64,000 nt of DNA. Origin: Symsagittifera roscoffensis (Eukaryota; Xenacoelomorpha; Acoela; Convolutidae). The notes under the pieces were generated by a model, which had not been told where the DNA came from, ran no database searches, and worked only from the letters and a program-made list of their open reading frames with translations. Location: positions 28,878 through 92,877 of the forward strand of contig NW_026971488.1 in the NCBI RefSeq assembly GCF_963678635.1. Direction: 5' to 3'. Within the stretch, counting starts at the first letter, position 1. Every line of letters starts with the position of its first letter. Of the stretch, positions 43,031 to 57,000 are shown piece after piece. Position numbers and translations under genes: made by a program.

Positions 43031-45759
43031 CAGTGCGGGGTATCATTATCAATGTCAGCGTTGACTCGAAGAAGTCAGGTTGATCACTAGTTCTAAAAAA
43101 AATATCACCCTAAAAGCGTTGTATTTTAAGCCTTACTTTTTTAAGCCACAAAACGCGCTTTTAACAAATTTGTTGGACAAAGTCCTTAAAATTGGTAAGA
43201 ATCTGTTCGTCAAATTAAATGGAAAGTTTTGCGTTTGCCTGTTTATTGGCGTTTAATGTTTTTTTTTGTTCTGAAATTTTGGATGACAGATTGTTGTTAA
43301 ATGAAAATTGTTTCGAAGTTGTTGGCTTCAAGTGATTTAAAAAAAGAACTCTCCAATTGTTTTTAATAGCTTTTTTGACCGATCAAAATTAGTTTTGAGG
43401 TTAGGTTGCGATATGAACGCCTTTTCACTGTCTCATGGCTAGAGTTTTTTCAGCAGATCAAAATATCGTTTAATAAACTTGTTCAGCACTTCAGTGTTGA
43501 TTTAAATAATCCAAACAAAACGAATAAGACTTGGAACTTAGAATGATTTTTTTTTCAAATTGAGTTGAATTAGACAAAAAAAGGTGAAGAAAATTAAAGT
43601 TATTTTAAATTTCAGCACAATTATTATAGTACATTTTGTATTGGTGCAAGACTGATCTTTTTTTGTAGTTAAATAAAATTTACGCCTGAAGTACTGTACC
43701 AATTGTAGTCAAAATTACATCAAAGTGAGCTTCTGAAAAAGATCAGCAAAATTTAAGATGGGTATAATCTCTAATAGTTTGAGCTTAATTTTTTGAAATT
43801 GTTTTCAAATAAAAAAAATTGGTACCTTATTTTGTAAAAATGACATTATTTGTTTTGGCTATCAAACAAAATTAAACTTGTTTATACTAAAATTGCCAGT
43901 AGTTTGGCGTAATTTCAATTTAATTAAATAGCCAAAAACCATCGTTTTTTGAGAAAAACCTTGAAAAGGGTTTTTGCAAGAAAAGACACACAAACACACA
44001 GGCATGCACGCACAAACACATACCACATACAAACTCACACGGGACAACACTCATTGACTGAAAAAACTAAACAATGCATGCATAATTTTTGATATTTAGA
44101 TTTTTTGGGTTTTTTTGGATATCGATTTTTTATTTTTTTTTTAAATCAAAATTATAAACGGAGAAAAAAGCTATTTCAATATGAGAAAAAAAAACATTAC
44201 CAGTTATTTTATTGAATTTTTGATAATCATTCAAATTTGATCAGTGGAATTTCCATGGAAAAAATTTTTATGCTACAAAAAATGCTACAAAGATGAAAAC
44301 AAGGCTACGAATGAAACTTAAAAAATTGAAAAAAAAACCTTTTTGTTCTTTTTATTTCAAATACAAAACAATGCAAAAAAAAGTAATAAAAATACTTTTT
44401 TTGCTTAGTTTTTTAGGTTATTGTTCAAAACAAAGTCCATACAACAATTTTGCTTGTTGTACTTTTTTTCCACTAAAGTATGACAGAAAAAACGAATTTT
44501 ATTTTTTTCAAATTGCTTGCCCACCTTTTTAACTTCTAGAAATATTTGAAAAGCGATCAAAAAAATTACATGCCAAATATCTTCACTGTTTATCTGTGAT
44601 AGTAGTGCCGCTAAAATAATACCCAATGTGTTTCATGGCAAAACAGAAGCATAGAATGAAAATCAAAAAGGAACAAAAAACCGACAAAAAATAAAAATAC
44701 AAGAAGCGTAAAAAAAACCTAAGTAAAAAAGTTTTATTGCATCTTTTTATTTATTTTCTCATAATATTTATCTAAAATACACACGCTCACACACACACAC
44801 ACACACACACACTTACAGTCCTTATTTTTGTTTCTGAATTAAGACAAGTGTTATTTTTTCAAGCCTATTTTGATAGTAGGTGTAACAAAGAATAATTTAA
44901 AAAACCACATTTTGTTTTATGTTCAAATATTTTCAAACATCAGGAAAGCCATCATTTATTTTACAAAGTTACTTTAATTTTTTCGAATATAAAACCAACC
45001 GACGAAGTTTTAATTGTATGTTTTTCTGTTAGAGTTTTTGTTTTGTTCAGACAAAAACTGACTTTTTGCACAACAGTTTACCTGGCAATTTTAACATTAT
45101 TGATTTTATATGTAATTAAATTTTTGTATTTTGAAAACTAATTTGCAATTGTTCTTGGGAGTTTATCAACCATCTGGTGGTTTAATTTTTTTTGACTTTT
45201 CACAACTTATAATTTAGTTTTGTGCATTAAAATTTAATAGAATTAAAGATGGCCGTCCGAACATATTCAAAAAAATAATAACTACATGTTCTTTAAATCA
45301 ATATGTTCATCAAATAATTGTTTTTTTTGTTAATTTTCCATATTTTTTTGTTAAATTTTCTTGCCAGGTAAGTGTTCAATATGGCTTTAAAAACCAGATT
45401 CCGTTTGGAAAAAATATACGTTTTTAACCTAAGAAACCAATTTAGCAAGTTATCATCATTTTATTTGGTCAAAACTTGACGAAAAACCACAAGTTTCAAA
45501 CCGATTTTTCTCGACACTGGGATTTTTTTTTAAAAATTTCGTTCGAATCATGACTGAAGGGGCTTTATTATACTATATCACTCAACCCAGCTCGACGATT
45601 TTTAGTGGTATCTGATTTTGCGTGGAAAACAAAAAAAAGAAAAACTAGAAGACACCCGAATACAAAGTTCTTCCCCATTTTCAATGCTCGGAACAGTAAC
45701 ATCTTTATGATATTAAATTAAAAAATAATATCATTATAAAGTTTTTTGAAATTTCTTGG
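43031..45759. other. AT-rich intergenic DNA with CA repeats
   Basis: No supported gene. An irregular CA-rich stretch lies at 43984-44040 and a (CA)n microsatellite at 44788-44812. Remaining ORFs are short and Lys/Phe-rich, as expected from AT-rich DNA. Confidence 0.5.
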
Positions 45760-45765
45760 AATTTT

Positions 45766-46050
45766 TTTATGTACTTTATCTGACGCAATGAAACTTTAAT
45801 ACAAAATAGAAAATAAGTGGAAAATTTAATTAAATTTTTTTTCAATTTGTTATCTTATAAGTCAATCAAGGGATTAAAAAAGAGAAAATCTCATTTTCTT
45901 AGGTTTCAAATCGCCGAGAGACTTGAAAAGATTATTAATTGTTTTAAAGAAGTTTTTTTTTCAATGTCTCAAAATTCCATTGCGTCAGATAAAAAGTATA
46001 GTGAAAAATTCATTTAAAAAAACTTATCCGAAACACCCTGTATAGAATGC
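45766..46050. mobile_element. Possible Tc1/mariner-type MITE fragment
   Basis: TACTTTATCTGACGCAATG at about 45773 is the inverted counterpart of CATTGCGTCAGATAAAAAGTA at about 45979. The right flank ends with ACACCCTGTATA (46032-46043), a sequence common at Tc1/mariner-type termini. The left terminal TATACAGGGTG is not seen, so it is partial at best. Confidence 0.35.
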
Positions 46051-48765
46051 TTATTGAGTTTTAATCAGCATGGAAAACTTATATTTAAAAACGTTCCCAG
46101 CAAATCTAGCTCACTTTTCTACTAGTGTATCTATGATTCCGTATTTCTGACTCTCTTATTTGATTTTTCCTGTTGAAACAAGTTGTCCATAGTTTCTCAC
46201 CCTAATGTGGATTTTAGAAAAAATTTAGCTGAGCAAATTGATTAAATGGGTACACTATGCTTGAATTCTAATACCCGCGTCATAGATTATAACCTATGAT
46301 ATTTATCTTATAGGTCGCTTTTTCGGTCGCGCAAGCTGGCTCTGAATCAGACTGTTTTTAGAAAATTTTGACCAAAAAATTGTCTTTTTTGGCTCGCGCT
46401 CCCCTCAAAAGTGGGTTACATTAGCAGAACCAAATTAATAATTATAAAGCAAAGCAAATATAAAATGGATGTCATACGTACGATAATATCAAAAGGAAAG
46501 ACCCTTTGTTTAATGAATCCTTTGAGTTCTTGAAAGAACTTTACCTTGAAAGGAAATATAGATCCCTTGACCCATGATCCTAGATCCCTAAATGTGACCC
46601 ATGACGTTTTTAAGCATAATTTTGTGGTCTTTTACCAGTTTTAAATTTAAACCAGTTGCGCAGTTATATCCGGGAGCAGTTTTAGATAAGAGCACTGGTT
46701 AATAAATTAGCGATGCAGATTATTTTTTATCAACTGAATGTCAGTCGAGTATGAAGCAATACAAACACATCTCTGAGCTGTAAATTTTCATCAAAATCGC
46801 ATTACTTTCCACTAACTTCCCCAAATAACACGCTTCGCCCCATTGCGCGATTAAGATAGCGTGAATGGGGGTATTCGTGTATAAGTGCCCCCCTTATCTC
46901 GACAACAATTTTTCCACTTCATATAACGGAATTTGCGAATTTGTAATGAGGGCGCAAAAGATTCAACAAAGTGCTCAATTGCTTTTTTCGCCCCAATAAC
47001 AAAAGTGCGCTCTGTAGTAGTTATAAATTTATAACTCAATTTATGATTATCGAGTCCTTGTAATGAATGTCGTATAAGTTTCTAGCATCGTTCAGGTTAT
47101 TTTGATGAGGATAATAAAATTGAAAATGCTTGGAAGATTCGTATAATGTCCTAAAAATATCACATCGCACTTTTGTCACACTGATATCATTTTGATCAGA
47201 ATTCGATCCTTATTCAGTTGTTTTTTTAGTTACAAATAATGAACAAATAAAGAAGTTCTATAATGATCTGTGCTCAGAGACGTCTGAAAATAGGCATAAT
47301 TTACCTAATGATGATCTCCCAGAATGGGTTCTTCAAGTGATCATATTTATATAATTTATATCAATTATTGTGAACCTATACTGGAAACATTTTGTTATCA
47401 TTATTATATTAACATAGCCCATCATTTAAGTTTTTTTTTTAAAAAAGGTCAACTTTCCGTTGTTGCAACTACGTTTAAATTTATGGCATTGATTTGTGAA
47501 AATAAGAGCAGAAATATCTAAAAATTTAAAATTTCTCTAATTAGGCTCTAAATACCAAAACTGACTATTTAGAAATCCAAAAGTTGGCATGATTTGTGTG
47601 TAATTTTGCCTTGAGAACAAAATTTTCGTGGAGTGCATTTGTATCAGCAGAGGAACCTTTATAGAAAAAAAGTAGAGAGGCTCTAGTAGTTTGTTTGCCA
47701 ATCACGGCACTTTTATTTCCCAAGTATATTTAGCTGTTTGCACACCTTGGCCATTGTAACATCTATTCTAATTGCAAGGAACACTCTCTTCCGCTCCCCT
47801 CTCCCGATGCCGTGGGACAAATGGAATTTATAAACACAACCCGCCAAATACCCCGCGAATTAGAAATCCATTCTTTGGAAAAGTGAAAAGAATTAAAACC
47901 ATGAAAAAAAAAATTAAAATTATAGGGATTTGAAATCTAATGAGCCATGGCCAATTTATGTATTTCACTCAATTCAGATGAATATTGTTTTTGACCCAAA
48001 AAAGACGAAATCTCTTGTGGTTCTGACTACCTTCCAAAAATACAAAACCTCTTGTAGTTCTGAGTGGGAACAAAATATGAAAATAAGAGGACGCAAGTTA
48101 GGGTATCTCAAGGAAAACTGGGCTCCCAGGAAAAAATTTTTTGAAAAAGAAGCTACAACTAGTAGAAACTAGTTCGCGGAAATCGGTAAAAAGAAACGAT
48201 GTCGCAAGGAACAATGACGCTCTGTGATGTTGATTTTTAGCTATGACTAGCATCCGTAAACTTAATAACTTGTTAGTGGCGGTTTGTTTTTCCGAGGAAA
48301 AATCGCATTAACGAGAAGGTGATTTTCTCAAAAAATCAGTATTGTCAATTAAAGATGCTGTGTTTGGCCTCTCTTAACACAAAAGCTAATTATTAATAAA
48401 AAACTGTATAAACTTTTCATTATAATAGCTTTGGGTTGCTAAACTTCTGTCAACAATATTGAGCTGGCTGAAATTTTCCTTTCATAGGTATTATTCTGAA
48501 ATAATTAAATGGTAGTCCTTACTTAAAGATTTTCTATCCTACGCACTTTGAGAATTCAAATTTTTGTGAAACTATCATATTTAAGGTAACTTCATCCGTT
48601 TCGAACGCAAGCTCAGTTGATGAATTTTAAGATCCCGAAAAGTTGCTTTACTTATTAGATCCAAACAACTGTCGTAAGCTTTTCGCATACTACAGAAAAA
48701 AGTTTTCAGTGCTTAAAATAATTTTTCGTCCTCAATTTTGCATTTTGTTTTTTCCATCATCCAGA
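46051..48765. other. Intergenic DNA, no supported gene
   Basis: Short frames only. 46490-46600 has repeated GATCC/GATCCCT words resembling 38650-38710 and may be a small repeat relic. Confidence 0.4.
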
Positions 48766-48947
48766 CAACGCATTTCGAGTGTTCAAACGAAGCGAGGTGT
48801 GAGAAGGACCATACCGGATGGATTAAATCCGAGCTCATTTCCCGAGCAAATATAACCGAGAGGTGTGATCCGAATGTGGCTAATTCACACTTCGTCCTAG
48901 GAACGAAAGAGAGTCGCGAAGATCCATTTCCGCCGGATTTGGACTAA
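48766..48947 (+). CDS. Probable terminal exon of an unknown gene
   Basis: A pyrimidine-rich acceptor (TTTTCCATCATCCAG) is followed by an open, noticeably GC-richer stretch coding about 60 residues with three cysteines (FECSNEARCEKDHTGW...ITERCDP) and an acidic end (PPDLD), to TAA at 48945-48947. No upstream exon could be linked. The composition and lack of low-complexity Lys/Phe runs distinguish it from background ORFs. The family is not recognised. It might also be a 5' exon of the GATA locus in another frame, but the stop argues against that. Confidence 0.4.
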
Positions 48948-50086
48948 AATGGCAATTTTTTCCATATTTGCACACCTAATTTGGACTAACTTGTTAATAG
49001 GGGATTAATAATTGAATTTAATTAAAATCATAACTATGTCAGCAGCACTTATTGAAAGACTAATTCCACAAATAGAACTTATAGAATAATAGAAAAATTA
49101 AGTTTTTGCATTTTAGTATTTCCACAATTAATTAAACCCAAATTGCTCTTCAAACTGCTTGATAAAGTTGGTCAAAATATTAATGAGAAGACAATCATTA
49201 TTTTAATTATTGTGGTCGAATACACGTGAATGTTTTCAATATTTGTTTGAGGCGGGTGTATAATAATTCGGAGCTTTGATTTAATTGGACCCGACCTAGT
49301 TAAGTTAGTTTGGTTTCACCTACATCGAAATAGAATTTGTTAAAGAAGTCTTGTTTGCAAAGCTGTGGGGCTACATCACAAACATTATACCAACGTAACC
49401 TGTCAAATCGATCACCTCAAAACCCCTAAAATATATTCACAATCAACCCCCACTAAATTCAGAGTAGCAACCCCGCATACATTCAGAATAGCAGCCCCTA
49501 ATAAACTGAGAAAGTCCACTCACAGCAAACTAAATTTGTAATAACTAGATTATAACTTACTTCATTTTATTCAGCTTCTGCGATCAGAGAGATAAGGTAA
49601 GTTGGTTTGGGTCTCTTATATCGGATCTTTTGCTGAATTTAACTTCGAACACCCTGATTGATAAAACAACCCGCGATACGCTAGAATAATTCTGTCCTTA
49701 TCGCCACTAGCCCCCATTTGACCACGCTAGAGGCGCTGAGTTGTTTCTGCTATCTCAAAAATATCAGAAGCACTTTTATTTTTATAGTCGCCCCAGCTCC
49801 TGGCGAAACATTAGATAGCGGAACTTATCGATAACATCCAAACCTAGATACCCTAACTCTATAATTAATAACTGATAAATTATATCAACTTATAGCGGAT
49901 TTGAACTCGCCACCTAAACAAGCTCTGCCGAATAATGTAACTACACTCTTTAATTAATTTCTCAAATTTTTATTTAACCTTCCGTTTTTTCCGTTTTTTT
50001 TGCCAATAATTGGATCTATATTTCTAAAAAACCAATTAATTGAAGTCTTTTTTCATTTTTTTTTTTCATTTAAAACTTTTTTTTAG
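48948..50086. other. Region upstream of GATA exon A
   Basis: No coding evidence except the possible microexon at 49575-49596. GATA-core words are frequent between 49590 and 49880 (AGATAAG, CTTATCG, TAGATAG, CGATAAC, TGATAAA), as in the region before exon B. Confidence 0.4.
49575..49596 (+). other. Possible 22-bp non-coding exon of the GATA gene
   Basis: Bounded by TTCATTTTATTCAG and GTAAGT. If joined to the exon at 50087 it puts an in-frame TAA upstream of the ATG at 50158, so it would be 5' UTR. It contains AGATAAG at its 3' end. Confidence 0.3.
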
Positions 50087-51040
50087 GTCAAAAACAATCT
50101 GCGAATCCGAAATTCATTCAGCAAAAAATTTTGGGAAGCGAATTCCAAAACTCCCCAATGGATAGAAAACAGTCGACGTCACAAACGAAACAGGGAAGCC
50201 AGCACAAACATGGAAATCAGATTCCCAAAATATCTCTGGACAAATTCAAAGGCGAAGATCTGCTGAAACTCCAGACACCAATCGCGCAAGTCGAATCGCT
50301 TCAGCACATAATCCGCGGAACCGCTCCTCCGCCACAGGTCGCGAGTTCGAAACCCGGAGAGCTCCCAAAACTTGAACTAGTTCCGACAACACTCTCGTCA
50401 ACTCGCCACCAAATTGTTGAAACGGTTCCTCAAAACGTGAACTCTTTTGAGCATCATCATCATCATCAACAACATCAGCAAAACTTGGAACCGAAACATG
50501 GTACGTATGCTGTCACCGAAAATGGAGAATTGGTTTACGATGGAGCCTTTTTCGACCCTTCGATGCTTTTGCAGTACACTGATCCTTTCACTATGGCTAA
50601 AATGAACATTGGCGAGTCAACTTTACCGAATGATTTGATCACAACTGATTCGAGTGGAGCTTTAATTAGTGCGGGCGAAATGCCGCTGCTTGAAACCGAA
50701 GACGGAACCTATGTCGAGAAGTACTCGTCGTTGCCACTGTATGACCTCACAGGCCAGGGTTTCTACTCAAACGGCTTCCCGATGGGTTTCGGCACCCATG
50801 GGGTCCAACTTCCTGTGGATTGGGGAGTCAACCACAGTCAGGGGGGCTACGCGTCTCTAGAAGAAAGTCCCCCCGGAATAATAAGTGTTCACGTGGAGAG
50901 TAATAACAATGTGAACGAGCAAAGTCCCCCCTCTGGAGTTGAAAAGGGGAGTCAACAACTGCCGCCGATTCAAGCATCACTTCTGGCTTTTGGAGAGAAC
51001 ACCGACCCGAATACATTCAGCTCTGCAGACTACATACAAG
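50087..51040 (+). CDS. GATA gene N-terminal exon A
   Basis: The acceptor TTTTTTTTAG precedes 50087 and the donor AAG|GTTAGT follows 51040. The frame is open across the whole exon; the first ATG is 50158 (CCAATGG), giving 294 codons plus one base. The protein is Gln/Ser/Pro-rich with a [10 protein letters not shown] run, and an acidic, aromatic segment ([24 protein letters not shown]) of transactivation type. It has no zinc finger. The exon may start translation after a non-coding leader exon or a trans-spliced leader, or be internal to a longer N-terminus (phase 1 in, phase 1 out). Confidence 0.8.
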
Positions 51041-54000
51041 GTTAGTTATGAACTTCAATTTAATCAACTAATTATAAGTAACTAAATATTAATTGCATCT
51101 TTTTTTGAGGTGCTAAATTTCTATCCATTCGAATTTCCCCTCGAGAAAATTTCTATTTTGCTTTTATTTATAAGGCTAAAATGTATCTTAATTAGTGACC
51201 TGGAGTCATTTTCTTGAAGGTATGTTTGCTAATTGAACTAGTTTTTCACATAAAATAGTTACTATAAGTTTCTGGCTTTTCTACTTTTAAAACTTTTTAT
51301 AACGTACAATATCTTATAACAACAATGGTTCCTGATTATCTGTTTTTTCTTGTTATTTTTTTTTCATTCTGAGCTCTGATTGGTTCTTTCTTCAAAGCTA
51401 GCTAATCAAACGTTATACGAAATTGTCAACATTATTGACAGTTTCTCAGCTTGAAACCATCGAAATTCAAACCCACGGAAGAAATCCGATGAAACTTCTG
51501 ACACTTTCAGTCTGAAGAATACTCTTTAGCAAGTTTATCGAACGCGATAAAATCCAATGTAAATAGATGTATTGTCAACTGACCCCTTAAAGACCCGCCC
51601 CTAATATACATCTTCAAAAGTATCGGTCCATCATTATTAGGTTCATAACTTATAACATGTTCACGTGGTTCATAACATGTTCACGTGGTTTTTATTTCGG
51701 TTGTTTTTTCAAACAGATATTTTTGATTTAGAAATCAACTCTTAGTTTATTATCAATCAATTTATCTTATGAATCATAAGATAAATTGATTGATAATAAA
51801 CTAAGAGTTGATTTCTAAATCAAAAATATCTGTTTGAAAAAACAACCGAAATAAAAATCACGTGAACATGCTAAGCTTTATCGGACAGATGAGTTAAAGA
51901 AATAGGGGGGATAACTTGATCTAATAGGGACACCCTTTGAAACAAAAAAATGCTTTTTTGAATACGTTTTTGTTGCAGACAACTGTTTTGTTCAATTTCA
52001 AATTGTTCCTTTGTTGCACCCTAGTCAGCGGCAGACAAACTCTATCAAAATTGAAAAGGCCCAAAAAAATCATATTTTAAGCTCAAACTTGATAAAACTT
52101 CGAGTAACCTACTCTTTATAAAGCAAAAGCTGAAAGGACGTTCACATTTTGCTTTTTGTTTTCGGACGTACAGATTACTTTTTGAATAAACATTGAACTG
52201 GTGGCGTATTAATTCCCCTAAATTACGTTTTTCTTGGGTCATTTTTGTATATTTAACTGACAATAAATCAGATCATCGCTGCTTTGAGTTCAGAAAGGGG
52301 CAGACCTTTTCATTATTCTGTAACCCGACTTTTCCGAAACTTGTTTGCGCATCTTGCGTTGTAATCTGGTCAATCGTTTTAATTGTTTTGGTATATATAC
52401 CTTCACCCCAATTTTCTGTCTTCACCAATGAAATATTTTCTATGTTTCTGAAACTTTCTGTTCTGTTAGTTCCAATTTATTTGCCTTCAGTGTTGATTCT
52501 GAAATATACAAATAATTTGAGTTCGGATGTCTGCAGCTTGGCTGCAAAGTCGTCCGATTGTTGGTTTTTGCCAAACAGAAAAACAGAAATTTGTCCGAAA
52601 CTGTTTTGTTTTGGTTTGTTTTGTTGTCGCTGGTTTCCGCTGAGCACAAACTTTTGACCATATGATGCTTTGTTAGCTCAAGCTCCTCCGATGTTTAAAA
52701 AACAACAATGTCTAAACATACAATGTTGCAATAAAATGACGGTTTGATGTTACAACAACAAAAGCAAAACATCACTAAAACGAAAGCATTAGTATTTCGA
52801 AATCTTTTTAACATCGCGAATTTATAGGTCAACACAAACTGTTTGATCATTCAAGAGCTCCAAGAACATTATAATTGTAGAAGCAAGGTTGCGAATTTTA
52901 TAGGCATCAAATCACATAAGTTGTATAAAAAAATTTTGCGACCGCGCATGGATAAAAAAGCCCGTAGTTTCTAGTTGAGTAGTTCTCATATTTCAAATGA
53001 AGCTCAGCGCCTGAATTGATGATTGAAAGTTACTTCGTTGCATGCTGCAAGTTATTTTACTTCATATTGTTAGGAGCGGGGGAGGGGTGAGTTGAGTTTA
53101 TCCATATGGTGCCCAAATGATTTCACACCTGGAGAAATGTTTAAATCAAGAAGTATAGCTTGAATGACATCTTGGGTGTTTCAGCTGATACCCTGTGCAA
53201 CTTTGTTGTGTTAGAGCCAACACACGCTAGCCTTTGCGGGTCAGGGCTCAAACACACAAGTGTTTTATCTGTTTCAGCAAATATTTAATATCAAGTTCAT
53301 AACTCAAACTTATAACCAGTAGTCGGCTAACTAACATCATACCAACCAACCGCCATTCATCCTTTTGCTCTGACTTGAGAAGTTTAAGCGTGTTTCAAGT
53401 TGGTTCATAAGTCGCAATTAGGTGTAGAATTAAACTGAAAAACACACAAATCAACCCCTGAATCAAAGGCACCCCACTCCAATGAGAACAAGAATGTAAA
53501 CATTAAATTGCACAATCAACAAACATCAGATGTCTCTTTAATCGATGCATCTGATACTAAATTTATTCGGTGTAGTCATTTTCGAAGCAACGAGCAGACC
53601 ATGTTTATTATTAAGAAAACACATTAACATGACTTTTTTTGTTGAAAAAATCAAATCTTAGTTAAAAAACGAATAATTACTCTCATTTTGGAACGATGAG
53701 GATATTTTTAGAGATAATTTTCATTTTCTTATCTCATTTTCTTAATCTAACTATATAATACTTGGTTAGCAATAAGAAAAAAAATTTGTTCGCTTTTTTA
53801 TTTGAAAGCCTGTAATAATTTTATTCACCTAACTGTATACATAATTCCATTCAGTTATATCAAAAACTTATTTTGGCTGTCTAAATTGCAGAGGATTACA
53901 CACTATAGCTGACTAGTTCTAAAATCTGTTTTGGACTATAATGACTTGTAATGACTTGGGATTAGTCGTGTAATAAGTGAATGGGCAGTGCACGTAGACA

Positions 54001-57000
54001 ATAAAAGGATAAATAAGGCGTGAACATATCCCAGATCATCCCCACTCACCCCCACCCCCGGACCCTCCCAGCCCCACTTGGAACGGACCCTCAAAATTCC
54101 TCCTTCTCGGCAGAACCCACTCATCTGTGTTCAAACAACAGTTACCGCTGGGGTCACTGAAATTTTTCTCCAAGTTAACCCAGACTTTGAGGGTCTGCTG
54201 TTAGCATGTTTACCCAGCTCAGTTTGGATCAACATTTATTACATTTTAATTGGTTAAAAATGATAAGACAGTAAATTTGATATCATTTTCAGATTCCTAT
54301 TCCTATTTTCCATCAGGTTTCAAAAACGCTGCGTTATTTTTACAATCGTATCTTTAATTCTTCGCCGGCATTGTCGAATATTTATAATGTTCCAGAAAAA
54401 GATCAATCAAAGTGTTTTTTTTTAATCTCAAATTATTTATAAGGCTCACATATTTTGATTAACAAATTTCGAAGATAAGGTTTTTTTTTTATCATTTTCC
54501 CCCTCTTTTCCAACGCTTGGGGCAATCTCAGCGCCCGTATTTGCAAACTTTGATTTTTTAGATAATTTTTATTGCAAGTTTATTCTGATCGACTATTTTG
54601 ACAGTGTTCAACACTGTCATTTGATCGATAAATTAGCAAGATTAAAATATCCAGAGATCTTTTCTAAGTATTGAGTGGTACACCGCTGAGATTAAAGACC
54701 CAACATGTCGATAGATCTCTTCACGTTAATATTTCTAGGTGTCTATCATACATGTTTTATGAGGTGAAGTTTATATATTTGCCCAAATAGATAAGAACCC
54801 TTGCAAAAGTCAACTTGGGCTCAAATTAAGTTTCATTTTTGTATAAGTTTTTTGGGCAGAATTTATTGACGTAATTGAACGAAAAACTTCCGCTTTCGAT
54901 AAAAAATTTTCTTTCGTATTCATCAAAACTTCATTAACGATTTGATAATAATCAGTGTGTGATAAAATACCAATATTACGTCAAAAAGTAAAAAAAAAAC
55001 AGCAAAATTTATCTTTAACGTCAAAAATTAAAAAACAGCAAAACTTATCGTTGATTAAAACTTACAAACTAGATTAACTTAAAAAACAGGAAACAAAAAA
55101 TTATAATTGAAAAATGTTCATATTTTCTGATATGATGCAGGAAAAAGAATAGATATTCGACAATGGCTCTATGGGTACAAGAGATTGCCAAGGAAGGGGG
55201 GAGGTATGGACTATCTATGGACTAAGAGTGTGGGTTGTTAGATTGCCTGGTCACGGGGTAAGGTAGTTGTGTTGTAGGGCTACAAAGAGACGAGGGAGGA
55301 GGGGGGGTTGTTGGATCACTTGAGGCTAAATGTTAAATGTTTTTGAGAAGCAGCGAAGAACAAAAAAAAGAAATACTTGTTCGCATTGTGTGGGGGGCTA
55401 AGAATAATAAAAAAAGAGTAAATGTAAAATGAAAGGGAACTTTAATAATAGCTTATCAGTGCACCACTCAGAGCCTCGTGTGCTATCTTCTGTAGCAGGT
55501 AGCTTATCTCTCAAATTCCATTTTGCGTTCTCTTGGTAAAAAGAGTTTCCCCTCGCTTTATCTTCCCCTCCAGAACACAAGAGAGAGAAGAGGGGGAACA
55601 GAAGAAGAACAGAACTGAGGCAGCAGCGGCAGTAGTAGTTGTCCCTCTCTCTCTCTCTCCTTCTAGCCCGGATGACAACGAACACAGCTTCTAAAGTAGC
55701 TCAGAGCCGTCTCAACATTCCATTACTCAATAATAGAGAAAAAGGAAATTAGCAAAATAATAAACAAAAATGGGCATTCTTAAATGTAAATATGAAGTTC
55801 ACCAGTATTCCGTAGTTTTCATCGAAAGCTGAGAAAAGTTATGACTAGTCGGTAGTTTTGAGGGTCTAGTGTCGTAATGTATCTCCAAAAAGAATTGTAC
55901 GAAAATCAGAATTTTCTAGAAAACAAATATACTCATATAAACAAACATTCAGTTTAAGAATTTTGACTTAAGAGAGTTTTTTTGGAGTTATCGCAAAAAG
56001 TGTCCTAAAAGAGTTTATAAACCTATGCGATTATGCTACATTTTAGAATAATATTGCAAAACCTTTGATTTCTTATAGAAAATTAGAAAAAACTTCCAAA
56101 TTGAGTCTTTTTCTAAAAATTTTCAGCGCGAAAACCAGCTTTATTGTTAGTATCTAAGAATGACGAATTTGATTTCTCGACTTTTTTCTGCGGCTCAAAT
56201 CCTTGATTGCTTTGATCTCTGTTTACACATTGAGCTATTGTTGTTTTCTGTTGTTTGACCCAGGGGCAGGGCGGGTACCGATTCCACCGTCTGGTGTTTT
56301 CCCGGATGGGAACAAAAGTTCGGACAGGCAGGAACGAATTAAGCGTGGTTGTCGAACAATTTCGAACTCAGCGTGAACTAGTTAAGAAGTATTTAAGGAG
56401 CTATAGTGATAGCGTATATACCAGCGGGTGCTTTTTATTTCCGACTCGAAATTCCCGTTACTCTATTCACAGAGCCCAGCTGAACAACCCACCCCAGTGC
56501 TGAATGTTATCGAATATACCTCCTAATTAGTATCTATTAACATAGTCAAAACCAGACCTTTGCGTCAAAGTTGAATTTAGCTGTGGGGTTAATGAGCGCT
56601 TCCAATTTGGGCATAAGATTAGTTTGACAAAGAAAATTACGTTTTTCGCATACATACAGACAGTCAAAAAGATAAGAAATTCCATTACTATGAGAATTAA
56701 CGATCAATTAAATCATAATTAATTTCCGATTTTTTCCAACTTTCGATTACTATGAGAATTAACGATCAATTTAATCATAATTAATTTCCCATTTTTTCCA
56801 ACTTTTAAAAAATTCACATTTTTTTAAAAAAAAGATTGATTGTTTGTTTTTTCAAGCTACATGCTGGGAATATGTAAACAAGTGATTTCTGGCTTGTGAA
56901 AAAGGCACTCAATTATCCTATTACCTATTTTTCCAGTTCTCTTAGAACTAAGTGCTTCTGGCGAAATTGTGTCCAAACTCTTAGTCAAAATGAAGAGACC

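Noticed and set aside
49840-49960. tRNA-like T-arm on the minus strand (GAGTTCAAATCC) with a GGCAGAGC upstream
   Set aside because: The spacing is too short for an anticodon arm and no acceptor stem can be paired; at most a relic of a tRNA-derived SINE.
52193-52657. 154-codon plus-strand ORF in the GATA intron
   Set aside because: It begins with TTG, has no ATG near the start, no recognisable domain and background-like composition.
56255-56503. 82-codon plus-strand ORF with balanced composition
   Set aside because: No splice sites that fit the GATA phases, no domain and no ATG in good context; left as intronic DNA.
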